Shown here in pieces: positions 7,980-18,393 of a stretch of 64,000 nt of DNA. Below the pieces are notes generated by a model. It searched no databases. It saw only the letters and a list, made by a program, of their open reading frames with translations, and had not been told where the DNA came from. The position numbers were made by a program, and so were the translations under genes. Location of the stretch: the NCBI RefSeq assembly GCF_913776295.1, contig NZ_CAJYOJ010000043.1:1-64000 (forward strand), given 5' to 3'. This stretch comes from an uncultured Pedobacter sp. GTDB lineage: Bacteria; Bacteroidota; Bacteroidia; Sphingobacteriales; Sphingobacteriaceae. Every line of letters starts with the position of its first letter. Positions within the stretch are counted from its first letter, which is position 1.

Positions 7980-9455
7980 CTATTTATCCCAGAATACAGA
8001 TTTTACAAATACTGAAGGCCGGGAAGGAGTGTTAGGATTATAACTTCTTTCGTTAAATGAATATGGCAATATACGCGGAACAGCGGTTGCCGGAGTTACC
8101 GGGGTTAATAATGGGAAACCAGTTCTTCGCCAATCTGTCCAGGGCTCAATGGCAACGCCGAAATTAGATACAAATTTTTCTTCAATAATTTTTTGTAGGG
8201 CATTACCCGTAAGTAAAGTTCCATTTGTTGAAGCCAGATACGTAGCTAAACCACTGTTTACAGCAGAAGCCTCTGTGGCATCTGAAAATTCTGTTGCGCT
8301 GCCAAATGAAGCTGTTATACCCGCTTTATAGTAAGTATCTGCTGTTACCAAATCGTTTCCTCCATTGTTTCTGGCATAATATTCTGCTAAAATCTGGTTT
8401 TGTTCGGCAAAAGTTAGCATTCTGATTGGTGCTTCACCAGAGTATACTCCCGCTGATAGCTTCCCTCTAAGATAAGTACTCATGCGTGAAAAAGCTGTAC
8501 TGACTACAACATCACCATTTCCATTTACGGCGCCAACATACGTGGCTCCCTGTAAGGTAAAAAATGAATTTCTTCGGCTATCGTTTTTGGCATTCATCAT
8601 ATCCACCAATGTTTTACTTGGAAAAAATTGATTTGGCCTTGAGCCTTCAAATTGATGTATAGGATTCGTCTGATTGGCTGAAGTTAAAAAACGCATCTGA
8701 AAATTATCGGCATTTGTTCTTAACAGCTTGTTGTTAGCCAGAATAGCTAATATTCCTGTTTTGGCCTTGCTTGCATCAGCAGCTGTTCCATTTACAGAGA
8801 AATAATGAATATACATTCTTAATTTCAGTGCATTTCCAAAACGCTCCCATTTATCCATATCACCACCATAGAATAGATCATCGGTTGTTGGTGCCAGCAA
8901 AGATGCTTTTTTAATATCGGCAATACCTTCGTCAATTAAGCTAAATAAATTATCGTAAATAGTAGAAGAGCCATCAAATTTAGGTTTTAGGTTCGCTTCA
9001 TAACCAATAGCTTCTGAGTATGGAAGATCTCCAAAAGCATCCACATGTGTTTGGTAAACATAAGCCTTTACGAGTTCTGCAACACCAGCATATTTAGGGC
9101 TTGTTGCCTTAGTCTTCTCAATCACTTTTTGCAAATCTGCCAATGTACCTGCAAAAGTAGCAGCCCATGTGTTATTGACATCGCTTTCACCTATTGCATA
9201 TTTATCATACTGTGTTGGCTGAGCAGAACCCCCGCCTTGTGCAGCAAACTGTTGAACCCATAACGAAGTAAAACGATGTATATCGGAGCCCATTGTAAAG
9301 CCCAGTCTACCTTGTGCTGCCGGTAAAACCAAACTTGCATCCGGATCTTTCAATCGGGTGGGATCATCATTAATGTCTACAAATTTCTTACACGAGCTGA
9401 GTCCTGTTATGGCTAATACCAATCCAAACACAATTTTCTTTATATTAATTTTCAT
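7980..9455 (-). CDS. SusD-like outer-membrane lipoprotein (SusD-like_2 type), pair 1
   Basis: A 491-residue surface lipoprotein with lipobox LSSC (Cys22), then KKFVDINDDPTRL, the signature N-terminus of SusD/RagB proteins. The TPR-like helical core shows family phrases: VQQFAAQGGGS, LVKAYVYQTHVDAFGDLPYSEA (about residue 150), LFYGGDMDKWERFGNALKLRMYIHY, and a C-terminal WTDWRRTGFPLL. This places it in the SusD-like_2 branch. It forms the lid over the SusC channel and binds the ligand. It lies 20 bases after its SusC gene and 9 bases before the small lipoprotein gene. The substrate cannot be predicted. Confidence 0.93.
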   Translation of the reverse strand: MKINIKKIVFGLVLAITGLSSCKKFVDINDDPTRLKDPDASLVLPAAQGRLGFTMGSDIHRFTSLWVQQFAAQGGGSAQPTQYDKYAIGESDVNNTWAATFAGTLADLQKVIEKTKATSPKYAGVAELVKAYVYQTHVDAFGDLPYSEAIGYEANLKPKFDGSSTIYDNLFSLIDEGIADIKKASLLAPTTDDLFYGGDMDKWERFGNALKLRMYIHYFSVNGTAADASKAKTGILAILANNKLLRTNADNFQMRFLTSANQTNPIHQFEGSRPNQFFPSKTLVDMMNAKNDSRRNSFFTLQGATYVGAVNGNGDVVVSTAFSRMSTYLRGKLSAGVYSGEAPIRMLTFAEQNQILAEYYARNNGGNDLVTADTYYKAGITASFGSATEFSDATEASAVNSGLATYLASTNGTLLTGNALQKIIEEKFVSNFGVAIEPWTDWRRTGFPLLTPVTPATAVPRILPYSFNERSYNPNTPSRPSVFVKSVFWDK

Positions 9456-9475
9456 ATTTAAACTCTCCTATAATA

Positions 9476-12400
9476 CTAAAATGATAATTTTAAAAATCCA
9501 CCATAGGTTCTTGTTTGAGGCTGACCGTTATACTCAATACCCTGGCCATTGCTAACCCCCAAAAGATTGTTTTCTGGATCTAAGTGAGGAAAATTAGGCG
9601 CATACATCAACAGGTTTCTTCCGGTTAACCCCACATTGATTCCTTTTATAAAGCTTAGTTTGTTTAATAATTTGCTTGGAATCCGATAAGACAGTGTTGC
9701 TTCACGTAACCTGATCCAGGAACCATCAAATACGGCATACTGCTGGGCAGCCGAAGAATATAAATCACTGTAATATTGCTCCGCTGTTATTAAGGTATTA
9801 TTCGGTGTTCCATCTGCATACACTGCATTGTGGACATATAAACGATCCCGGTTACCGGTTTCGGCTGCAACACCGTACCTTCTTAAATCGGTAATGGTTC
9901 TCGAATAAATATCACCACCATAACGTACGTCTGCAAATAAACTCAATGATAAGCCTTTATAAGAGAAAGTGGTATTCACACCTCCAGTCCACTTTGGATT
10001 TGGATCTCCTATTGGCTGTAGTTCTGCCGTGTTGATCTGGCCAGAACTTAATCTACCATTCGCATCCACAACATCTTTGCCATTAAGTTTCTTAAATACC
10101 TGGCCAAATAGGGTGCCGTATTGATATCCGGTAACGATGCGACCTTGCGGATTGGTGAAGCCACCATTACCTATAAAAGGAACACCAGGTGCTAATTCGA
10201 CTACTTCATTTCTCCCTTTAGTGAAGTTTACGGATAGATCCCAGTTAAAGTTGGTACTTTTTACCGGTGTTCCACTGATCAGTAGCTCGATACCATGAGC
10301 TTTTAAGGTCCCGGCATTTAACAGCGTACTGGTAAAACCAGAAGACGGTGCACTAGGTACAGAAAATATAATGTCGGTACTTTTGGTGCTGTAGTACGCA
10401 ACATCAAAACTCAACCGGTCTTTAAAAAGCTTAGCTTCCAATCCAATTTCCCTTGAAGCTGTAAATTCTGGCTTAATATTGATATTACCCGCCGCATCAG
10501 AATAAGTCTGGCCATTAACTCCATTGAAAGGGAAAATGAGATTCGGTCCAAAACCATCAGAAGGACCTGCAGTTCCATAATACGTTCCTGTACTATAAAC
10601 AGGTGCTTCTCTACCTACTTTGGCATAATTAGCCCTAATTTTCAGGTAGGTTAGAATGTCGTTTCGCTTTAACTCCGGAAAAGCTTCTGTTGCGATAAAA
10701 CTGGCGTCTAATTTAGGATAGAAATAACTTCTTTTATCAGGTGCAAAGGTTGAAGAAACGTCTCTACGCCCTGTAAATGACAGGTATGCAAAAGATTTAT
10801 AGTCTAAACTAATATCGGCATATACCCCTACCAGGCTTTGTTCCGTTATGGACTGAAAAGGAACGTAGGTTAGGGTATTGGAGATATTATAATTATGGGC
10901 CGCCTGTATACCATTGCCCGTAACCTGTAACTGATCTAATCTTCTGTAATTAATCTCATTACCCAATAAAAATCTGGCGCCAAAATCTTTCCAGAACCTT
11001 TGGTTAGCCACCAAATTGAAATACGAACTTACCTCCCGCCGGTTTGTTGTGTTATCAATGATAGAGCCGGTTCTGCTCGCCGATTGGTTATTATTTGCCG
11101 ATTTTTCGTTGATTGTTTTGGATACGTTGGTATATTGATCAATACCGATTTTATAATTCGCACTTAACCAGTCGGCAATTTTATAATCTAAACCAACGTT
11201 ACCAATAGCACGATCTATCTTTTGTTTATACAACACATATTTAATGGACCATAGCGGGTTATCTGAACCTAAAATATTATAGTAAGTATAACCTGCATTA
11301 TTAACACGGCTTGTAGGAATGTTATTTAACCCTGCAGGGGTTTCGAAAGGATAATTTGCCAGGTTATAGGTTCTGGGCAATGTCATACCATCGAATAGCG
11401 GATTGGATCTCGCATTACCTGTAGGTGTACCAACAGCGTTATTATGAATGTACTGAATTGAAGAACTAATGGTTAAGTTTTTATTCAGCTGCGTACTTGC
11501 ATTAACAGTAAAGTTATTTTTCGCTAAAGTGTTATTATCAATATAGCCACTCTCTTTAAAATTTCCATAATTGAAGTAGTATGTTGTTTTTTCGGTACCA
11601 CCAGAGAACGTAACGTTATTCTGCAGGTTATAGCCCCCTTTAAAGATATCCTTAACGTTATCCGGATAAGCGGTGAGGGTTTCCGGATTGCCAAGGTAAT
11701 TCGTAACGGTTTGTCCGGTTATTTTAGCACCCCATGACATCTGCGAAAAAGAATCGTATAGTCCGTTGGTTCCCTGAGAATATTGATTTTGGTAATCTGG
11801 TAAACGATTAACTTCTATGTAATTATAATTACTGCTTAACTCCACTCTTCCGGCCTGTCCTTTGCTGCCTTTTTTAGTGGTTACAATTACAGCCCCGGCA
11901 ACGGCCCTGGAACCATAAAGTACTGCCGCAGCAGGCCCCTTCAATATCGTTACTGACTCAATATCATCCTGGTTTAAATCAATACCCCTGTTCGAATTTG
12001 TACTTCCGGTATTTACAGATTGGGCACCCCCGCCATTATCGATCGGAATACCATCCAATACCCATAGCGGTTGGTTCGATCCGGTAAAGGTAGTGGCCTG
12101 CCTGATATTGATATTTGCTGAAGCACCCGTTGCACCACCTGTTGATAGAATTTTAACCCCCGCAACTTTGCCGGCTAATGCATTTACCACATTGGTTGAC
12201 CGGCCAGCAGTTAATTTTGAAGCATCAATTGTGGTGGCTGCATAACCTAATGATTTAGCTTCTCGCTTCTGGCCTAATGCTGTTACTACCACCTCTGATA
12301 AAGACCTGGAATCTGACTCCATTGAAATATTAATTACGCTACCCCGTATAGCGACCTCCTGAGTAGAATAACCAACAGAAGAAAAAATCAAAGTTTTTGC

Positions 12401-12604
12401 TCCCGCATTAACTTTAATTGAGAATTTACCCGCTGCATTCGTAGAAACGCCGGCATTCGACATGTCTTTAATCCTTACACTTACACCAGGGAGAGGTAAA
12501 CCGTCTTCACTGGCCTTAACTGTTCCTGTGATTGTCCTATCTTGTGCTATTGCCGACGTGGTAATAAACAACGAGATGAACAAACTTTGTAGAAGTTTTT
12601 TCAT
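9476..12604 (-). CDS. SusC/RagA TonB-dependent outer-membrane transporter, pair 1
   Basis: A 1042-residue TonB-dependent receptor. It has a signal peptide (1-20, MKKLLQSLF...AIA), a carboxypeptidase-regulatory-like (CarboxypepD_reg) domain at about 23-105, and the stretch SLSEVVVTALG, which includes the likely TonB-box region. The SusC-type plug is at about 113-245, with NALAGKVAGVKI and DIESVTILKGPAAAVLYGS, followed by a 22-strand barrel ending in the aromatic C-terminus KLSF. There is no N-terminal STN domain, so no sign of anti-sigma signalling. Together with the downstream SusD it imports an oligomeric nutrient using the proton motive force through TonB-ExbBD. It is the first gene of a three-gene operon. 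Confidence 0.95.
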   Translation of the reverse strand: MKKLLQSLFISLFITTSAIAQDRTITGTVKASEDGLPLPGVSVRIKDMSNAGVSTNAAGKFSIKVNAGAKTLIFSSVGYSTQEVAIRGSVINISMESDSRSLSEVVVTALGQKREAKSLGYAATTIDASKLTAGRSTNVVNALAGKVAGVKILSTGGATGASANINIRQATTFTGSNQPLWVLDGIPIDNGGGAQSVNTGSTNSNRGIDLNQDDIESVTILKGPAAAVLYGSRAVAGAVIVTTKKGSKGQAGRVELSSNYNYIEVNRLPDYQNQYSQGTNGLYDSFSQMSWGAKITGQTVTNYLGNPETLTAYPDNVKDIFKGGYNLQNNVTFSGGTEKTTYYFNYGNFKESGYIDNNTLAKNNFTVNASTQLNKNLTISSSIQYIHNNAVGTPTGNARSNPLFDGMTLPRTYNLANYPFETPAGLNNIPTSRVNNAGYTYYNILGSDNPLWSIKYVLYKQKIDRAIGNVGLDYKIADWLSANYKIGIDQYTNVSKTINEKSANNNQSASRTGSIIDNTTNRREVSSYFNLVANQRFWKDFGARFLLGNEINYRRLDQLQVTGNGIQAAHNYNISNTLTYVPFQSITEQSLVGVYADISLDYKSFAYLSFTGRRDVSSTFAPDKRSYFYPKLDASFIATEAFPELKRNDILTYLKIRANYAKVGREAPVYSTGTYYGTAGPSDGFGPNLIFPFNGVNGQTYSDAAGNINIKPEFTASREIGLEAKLFKDRLSFDVAYYSTKSTDIIFSVPSAPSSGFTSTLLNAGTLKAHGIELLISGTPVKSTNFNWDLSVNFTKGRNEVVELAPGVPFIGNGGFTNPQGRIVTGYQYGTLFGQVFKKLNGKDVVDANGRLSSGQINTAELQPIGDPNPKWTGGVNTTFSYKGLSLSLFADVRYGGDIYSRTITDLRRYGVAAETGNRDRLYVHNAVYADGTPNNTLITAEQYYSDLYSSAAQQYAVFDGSWIRLREATLSYRIPSKLLNKLSFIKGINVGLTGRNLLMYAPNFPHLDPENNLLGVSNGQGIEYNGQPQTRTYGGFLKLSF

Positions 12605-12978
12605 AAAAAGTTTAGTTTAGTTAATAATAATACAATATAAGATTTAGTATTTCGTAATACAAATTTTACAAAAATAAATTTCTCACTTCAATAAAATAGG
12701 TGACACTTTGTATACTGAATGTCAGGAATAAGTAATGTATTGGGAATACTAACGCCGAAGCAATTCTGATTGGTATTGATTAAATATCAGAGAGATAGAC
12801 AAAAATAACCGCAAACCATGCTAGAAAAGGGCATAAAAACCATAAACACTTAATAATTAAGCCGTAAACAAGCTATAATTTATCGAAAAAGATACAAATA
12901 CATTAAAATCGGATTAGAAATATTACTAAATCGAAACTTATTATTCTTTTTTTAAAATAAAACCTGTACGTAAAAAAA

Positions 12979-13010
12979 AAGAGGGAGCAAAATTTTGTCC
13001 CTCTCTTTTT
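12979..13010 (-). terminator. Terminator of SusCD operon 2
   Basis: AGAGGGA and TCCCTCT pair around a self-complementary CAAAATTTTG core. On the minus strand the stem is followed by a long T run (nine A on the plus strand at 12972-12980). It lies just beyond the SusD stop at 13027. The rest of the 12605-13026 gap (upstream of susC 1) is AT-rich, with no other feature I can support. Confidence 0.85.
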
Positions 13011-13026
13011 TAATGATAAATCAGAA

Positions 13027-14544
13027 TTACGGATTTTGCCCGCCAGGACCGATAGCAGGGTTTGCATCGATCTCCGACTGAGGTATTGCCCATTGCCATT
13101 CTGGCCCGCCTGCAGGAACAGATAACACGCCTGACAGTGCAACAGTATGATTACTTCCTGTTCTATCCAAAGGTAGATTTTGACGTTTTAAGTCAAAGAA
13201 CCTAAACCCTTCTCCCCATAAATCAATTCTTCGCTGAATTAGAATTTCATTTAACAATGCTGTTCCAACGTTAGTTGTAAGCACATAGTTTGGATTACGA
13301 TTTTTCGCAAATGTAAATAATACCGACTGTGCTAACGCCGTCTCCGTAGCCGAACCAGCAATACCTAAACGTGCCCTTGCCTCAGCCTCAATCAAAAACA
13401 TTTCTCCAACACGCATATTAACCACGTCGCCCACACTAGTAGATCCAGCATTTCTGAATTTACCCTGCTTATAGCTTGCAGCAGCACTAGAAACAACACC
13501 GGCAGGCTGGTTATAAGCAATAAACGTTGTAGAGTTTCCCGCAGGATCCCAAAGTGCTTTACGGACATCCGACGCCTGAATTTGGTTGTAAAGCGAAGAG
13601 TTCATTCTTTTTGGAACAGTCCTGTTTGCGGTTGAGTTGAAAGTTCCTAAATATGCAAAGAAGGAATAAAAATATGTTGTTTGGTCTTCCTGTTGCCTAC
13701 TGCCCCACATCCACTCCTGGTTATCGTAATTGTTAAAGCCCCCTAAATATTCAGCATTGGTCATTAACGTAAGTCCGGTTCTGGCTTCAAGCGCGTTCTG
13801 AGCTGCTACAGCCCATTTTCCTTGTGTAAGTGCTACCCTTGCTTTTATACCTTTCGTTACATTAATATTAAAGTGTGATTTATTTGGCCTGGCAGATGCA
13901 CCTGCGAAAGTTGTAATTGCTAAATCCAGATCAGCATTAATTTGACCATATACATCTTCAACAGAAGCCCTAGGCTTGCCAGGAGTTCCATCAACTACAG
14001 AAGAATTCATGATTGGCACACCAGGTTGAGTGTTATTTCCGGCAGCATCGTAACGCTTTCCAAAAACCTGTACCAAAACAAAATGCGCCCAAGCTCTATA
14101 AGTCAATGCTTCAGCCTTGATCATTTTTTTATCTGCCAAGCTTCCTTCTGCATTATCTATATTATCAATAATTAAGTTAGCGTTGGCAATAATTCTGTAA
14201 TAAAAGGTATATATAAAGGAATTGTTCCCATTAGATGCACTTCTGTGCGTTACCCATTTATGAACACCAAATGTTGTTGTACTTACAGTATTTACGATAT
14301 CATCACCCATATAGTCAATATTCAAATTAACAGCACCCTGACCACCTTCTTCTTGTCTAGAATATTGGATATATAATGATCTATGAATTCCGTTCAGCGC
14401 AGCTAGCGCATTAGTTGTTGTTGTAAATACTGCATTCTTATCAACCGAATCAGTAGGATTAGTTAATAGATAGTCTTTTTTACAAGCCCCCATTATTAAC
14501 GTTAACGCTATTAACGGGAAAATAATTTTATTTATTTTTTTCAT
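13027..14544 (-). CDS. SusD/RagB outer-membrane lipoprotein (classical SusD_RagB type), pair 2
   Basis: A 505-residue surface lipoprotein with lipobox IMGAC (Cys21). Unlike the other four SusD proteins here it follows the classical RagB/SusD layout. The N-terminal domain contains LAALNGIHRSLYIQYS and KMIKAEALTYRAWAHFVLVQVFGKRYDAAG (about residues 140-170). The C-terminal domain contains VVNMRVGEMFLIEAEARARLG and the typical end ILIQRRIDLWGEGFRFFDLKRQ, with WAIPQSEIDANPAIGPGGQNP. It serves as the ligand-binding lid for the SusC encoded immediately upstream, 13 bases away. The family is certain and the substrate unknown; no hydrolase is linked. Confidence 0.94.
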   Translation of the reverse strand: MKKINKIIFPLIALTLIMGACKKDYLLTNPTDSVDKNAVFTTTTNALAALNGIHRSLYIQYSRQEEGGQGAVNLNIDYMGDDIVNTVSTTTFGVHKWVTHRSASNGNNSFIYTFYYRIIANANLIIDNIDNAEGSLADKKMIKAEALTYRAWAHFVLVQVFGKRYDAAGNNTQPGVPIMNSSVVDGTPGKPRASVEDVYGQINADLDLAITTFAGASARPNKSHFNINVTKGIKARVALTQGKWAVAAQNALEARTGLTLMTNAEYLGGFNNYDNQEWMWGSRQQEDQTTYFYSFFAYLGTFNSTANRTVPKRMNSSLYNQIQASDVRKALWDPAGNSTTFIAYNQPAGVVSSAAASYKQGKFRNAGSTSVGDVVNMRVGEMFLIEAEARARLGIAGSATETALAQSVLFTFAKNRNPNYVLTTNVGTALLNEILIQRRIDLWGEGFRFFDLKRQNLPLDRTGSNHTVALSGVLSVPAGGPEWQWAIPQSEIDANPAIGPGGQNP

Positions 14545-14557
14545 AATTTCCTCTTAT

Positions 14558-17500
14558 TTAAAATGATGCATTTAAGCCTAAACTAACTATACGGGTTGGG
14601 GTATAGTTGTTTGAATTAACACCAGTAAAGCTTTCTGAAGGATCCAAACCTTTACGTTTCGAAAGCATAAAAAGGTTTTCACCCGAAGCGTATACATTAA
14701 CTTTACTCAAGCCTACTTTTTTAATAAATGTAGCTGGCAGATTGTATCCTAAAGTTGCTGATCTCATATTCAGATAAGATGCATCAATCAGAAATCTCGA
14801 AGAAGTTGCATTATTGAAAGAAGATCTTCCAACATCAAGCCTAGGAGTAGATGATTGATCTCCAACCTGCTGCCAAGAATTTAAAGCATCAATATGTAAT
14901 GAACCTCCATAACCTGCATATGACATTAATGATTGGTATGTAGCATCATATGATTTACCACCTAACTGATAGTTCATGATTACAGATAATGTGAATGCTT
15001 TGTAAGTAAACGTATTTGTTACACTTCCAAAAAAGTTAGGAATAGCAGATCCGGAATAAGCATAGAGTGCATTATTGGGATTTATCGTATAACTCTGCCC
15101 ATTAATTGTTCTCGTATCGGCTGCTGAACCAGGACTAAGTGGATTTATCAGGTACAATGATGATCCATCATTAGCATCTACACCGGCCCACTGGCGTAAC
15201 CAATATTGATATCTTGATTGACCAACAGCCAATTGTTTAGTTCCATCAATGATTGTTGGCGTTTCATCTGGCATTTTAGTAATTCTATTTCTAATTAATG
15301 ACCAGTTGATGTTCATATCCCATTTGAAATCACGTGTTTTGACAATATCACCAGCTAAGTTAACCTCAATACCTCTATTCCACATTTTTCCAATGTTTTT
15401 AGCGAAAGTACCTGTGCCGCTACCGATACCCAGACCTGTTGATAATGGCAGAGGTACATTGAATAACAAGTCAGAAGATTGTTTGCTAAATACCTCAAAA
15501 CTTCCACGTAACCTGTTTTTAAATAAACCGAATTCTAATGCTGCATCAACTTGAGTTTGTGTTTCCCAGGTAATGTTTGGATTTGCCAAACTTTGGAATA
15601 ATATACCCGGTTCAGCAGCATTATTATAATCAAGACTATATAATGATCTGTCGAGATTATATCTTCTAGCACCGGTTGAGGTTAATAAATCATCATTACC
15701 CAATGAGCCGTAAGATGATCTAAGCTTCAAATAATTCAACCAACTTGCATCTTTTAAGAAACTTTCTTCACTAATCAACCAACCCAAACTGGCCGAATAG
15801 AAATTGCCCCAACGTTGTCCGGGCCCCCACTTAGATGATCCATCACGACGATAAGACCCTGACAAAAAATATTTTGATTTGTAGTCGTAGTTTAATCTGG
15901 TGAATAAGGCTTCTTTTCTATAATCTTGCAGGTAAGAAGTTAAATCAGTAGTGGTGGCAAAATTTATTAACTCCGTATTGCCATCCAAAATTTGTGTATT
16001 ACGTGCTCCCGTTAAATACTTATAAGCGTAATCGTAATTATTATGTCCAACTAATACTGATATGGTATGATCACCTAATTTCTTATTATAGTTTAACAAC
16101 TGCTCAATAGTATAAGTTGTTGTGGTTGTAGATGTATTTCTAGCCCTGCCGCCCGGTGCTCCGTCGCCAACAAGCTTATTTTGATAATCACCGAAAGAAT
16201 AATTATTAATATCCACACCTAAGTTTTGAGTGAATTTAAAATCTTTTAAGAAAGTAATTTCTCCATAAGTTCTTGCACTCAATGCATTTCTTTTGATAAG
16301 GGTTGAATTAAGTAAAGTTTCCTCTAAAATATGTCGACCTGCATATGCACCAGACGGGCGGTTCGGAATGCCTAACGTTCCTTGTAAGTTACCGGTATCA
16401 TAGATCTTGTTACCATTAGCATCCAATAAGAAATCGCCTGTAGTTTGATTGTGTGCATAAAGTGGATAAATTGGGCCAATGTAACGTGAAAAGTTGAAAG
16501 GATTTACGATACTTCCGCTTCCATCCGCATCAGCTTGATTTGATTTCGTAATATTGGCATTGATATTCAGCCCTGTTTTAAACCAGGATAATGGCTTGGT
16601 ATTGATATTCAAACGACCATTAATTCTATTGAAATCAGATCTGATAATATATCCTTTTTCGCTTAAATAACCTAACGACGCATAGTAATCGGATTTTTCT
16701 GTAGCGCCGCTGTAAGACATTGCATAATCACTTCTTTGTCCTGTCCTTTCCAATGGTTTTCTCCAATTTAAATCGTCCGGATATAACAGGGTTGCATTAG
16801 GATTTAACTTTCCGTCAGTACCAACAATTGAACTATTAGGAACATTAAAAGGATTATTCAGTAATAAGCCACTGATTCCATTTGATGCGGCTGTATTTGC
16901 AGCAGCTAAAGAAATACCTGTACCTGTAGCAGGGTATACTAAACTATTGCGATAAGCTTGCCAGGCTAGGGGATAGTATTGATATGCATCTACAGTTTCA
17001 TATTCAGGAATACCTCTTGATGTAAGGCCCTGGATAATTCTGAAATCCAGTTGTTCTTTACCTTGTCGGCCCTTTTTTGTTGTAATTAAAATTACACCAT
17101 TTCCTGCACTTGAGCCATACAAGGCTGAAGACGCTGCATCTTTTAATAGTGAGATGCTTTCAATATCATCTACATTAATATTGCTAATACTGCCAGAATA
17201 CTGAATGCCGTCAACAATATATAACGGATCGTTGGATGCAGAAATTGATCCAAAACCTCGCACACGGATAGTAGGACCCGAACCAGGCTGACCACTACCA
17301 GCATTAACTTGAACTCCGGGAGCTGCTCCGGCAAGAGCACTATTCAAATTAGTAATCGGTCTATTAGCAATGTCAGCAGCACCAACAGTAGAAATAGATC
17401 CTGTGTTCTTACCCTTAGTTGTTGTACCGTACGCCTGGGTAATTACAACATCCTGCAAAGTTCTCGCATCAGCTTCTAAGGTGATATTCAAACTATTTGC

Positions 17501-17761
17501 AGCCCCAAGATTAATTGTTTTGGTTGAGTACCCAATAAAAGAGAATTGAAGGCTTTTTGTTCCGGATGAAACCCTGATTGTAAATTTGCCGTCACTTCCG
17601 GTAGTTGTTGAAGATTGTGATCCTAAACTTCTGATGCTCACTCCTGGAAGCGGTAGTTTTTCATCAGACGAGATAACAGAACCCGTAATTGTTCGGTCTT
17701 GAGCTATTGCATTAAAAGCAAATAGCATAAGCACGAACAAACTTTGTAAAAGTTTTTTCAT
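14558..17761 (-). CDS. SusC/RagA TonB-dependent outer-membrane transporter, pair 2
   Basis: A 1067-residue SusC protein. It has a signal peptide starting MKKLLQSLF, a CarboxypepD_reg domain (about 23-110), the junction LQDVVITQAYG, a plug domain (PITNLNSALAGAAPGVQV, GSGPTIRVRGFGSISASNDP, DDIESISLLKDAASSALYGS) and a long barrel ending LGLNASF. The plug is of the more classical SusC kind (SISASNDPLYIVDGI), unlike those of pairs 1 and 3-5, which matches its classical SusD partner. It is the most divergent of the five systems although its signal peptide is nearly identical to the others. A well-formed promoter lies 39 bases upstream of the ATG. Confidence 0.95.
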   Translation of the reverse strand: MKKLLQSLFVLMLFAFNAIAQDRTITGSVISSDEKLPLPGVSIRSLGSQSSTTTGSDGKFTIRVSSGTKSLQFSFIGYSTKTINLGAANSLNITLEADARTLQDVVITQAYGTTTKGKNTGSISTVGAADIANRPITNLNSALAGAAPGVQVNAGSGQPGSGPTIRVRGFGSISASNDPLYIVDGIQYSGSISNINVDDIESISLLKDAASSALYGSSAGNGVILITTKKGRQGKEQLDFRIIQGLTSRGIPEYETVDAYQYYPLAWQAYRNSLVYPATGTGISLAAANTAASNGISGLLLNNPFNVPNSSIVGTDGKLNPNATLLYPDDLNWRKPLERTGQRSDYAMSYSGATEKSDYYASLGYLSEKGYIIRSDFNRINGRLNINTKPLSWFKTGLNINANITKSNQADADGSGSIVNPFNFSRYIGPIYPLYAHNQTTGDFLLDANGNKIYDTGNLQGTLGIPNRPSGAYAGRHILEETLLNSTLIKRNALSARTYGEITFLKDFKFTQNLGVDINNYSFGDYQNKLVGDGAPGGRARNTSTTTTTYTIEQLLNYNKKLGDHTISVLVGHNNYDYAYKYLTGARNTQILDGNTELINFATTTDLTSYLQDYRKEALFTRLNYDYKSKYFLSGSYRRDGSSKWGPGQRWGNFYSASLGWLISEESFLKDASWLNYLKLRSSYGSLGNDDLLTSTGARRYNLDRSLYSLDYNNAAEPGILFQSLANPNITWETQTQVDAALEFGLFKNRLRGSFEVFSKQSSDLLFNVPLPLSTGLGIGSGTGTFAKNIGKMWNRGIEVNLAGDIVKTRDFKWDMNINWSLIRNRITKMPDETPTIIDGTKQLAVGQSRYQYWLRQWAGVDANDGSSLYLINPLSPGSAADTRTINGQSYTINPNNALYAYSGSAIPNFFGSVTNTFTYKAFTLSVIMNYQLGGKSYDATYQSLMSYAGYGGSLHIDALNSWQQVGDQSSTPRLDVGRSSFNNATSSRFLIDASYLNMRSATLGYNLPATFIKKVGLSKVNVYASGENLFMLSKRKGLDPSESFTGVNSNNYTPTRIVSLGLNASF

Positions 17762-17799
17762 GAAAATTAAGTTAGTTAATGATATAGTTATTTGAATTT

Positions 17800-17834
17800 C
17801 TAAATATAAACCAGTTCATTAATAGTTTAACAAA
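17800..17834 (-). promoter_or_regulatory. Bacteroidota-type promoter of susC 2
   Basis: The minus strand has TTG (plus 17831-17833), a 22-base spacer and TATATTTAG (plus 17800-17808), matching TTG-N17/23-TAnnTTTG apart from the last base. The same spacing, -7 box and a following ATTCAAATAA occur before susC 4 (28759-28792). Confidence 0.6.
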
Positions 17835-18249
17835 CTTTAACAATAACAGCGTTATAATGGCTTTATTATGACAATTTAAGTGTATCATAAAACATACATT
17901 CCAATCGTTTTCCATCTAAAATGTACGATATTATGAGCAACTTTTAACTACAATGGCGCTTAAAGCTGAATTAAACTCAATTCAGAAGCTATAGGTAACT
18001 TCAGGGGTTAATTCCATAAAACTATGCCAGAAGTATGATGAAATTAATCAAAGGAGTTACAAACACCATCCCATGTGGGATTTTGCTCAATAGACCGAAA
18101 GAAATGACAAGAAGTTCATCGTTCCAAAAACCGTCATTTATTCAAATTGTTGCATGCCAGCAATTCAATTAATACGAGGTTATAACTACATGATCAAAAC
18201 CGAAAAATATTCCGTTCATCATTGCACTTAATTATCTTTTATAAAAAAA
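17835..18249. other. Non-coding gap between operons 2 and 3
   Basis: About 400 bases between the susC 2 promoter and the operon 3 terminator. The sequence is AT-rich. A short open stretch of about 45 codons on the plus strand (about 18035-18172) has no recognisable features. I see no RNA gene or mobile element. Confidence 0.5.
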
Positions 18250-18273
18250 CCCCGTAACTTATCGTTACAGGGC
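18250..18273 (-). terminator. Terminator downstream of SusCD operon 3
   Basis: CCCGTAAC and GTTACAGGG pair with a short TTATC loop and one bulged A. On the minus strand the stem leads into a seven-T run. It sits about 120 bases beyond the SusD stop at 18394. Confidence 0.75.
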
Positions 18274-18393
18274 TTTAAATAATAATTGATTTAACCAGCA
18301 AATTTAGCTCTTGTTATTTATCAATTTATTTGTAATTGACTCTACTAATCTAAATGATATCTGTTATTAAAGATTAGTGTTTAAAAATAAAAG

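Noticed and set aside
12605..12978. A small RNA or riboswitch in the leader of susC 1
   Set aside because: No conserved riboswitch core or stable hairpin visible; only AT-rich sequence.
18035..18172. Short plus-strand frame of about 45 codons in the gap between operons 2 and 3
   Set aside because: No recognisable motif, signal peptide or ribosome binding signal.
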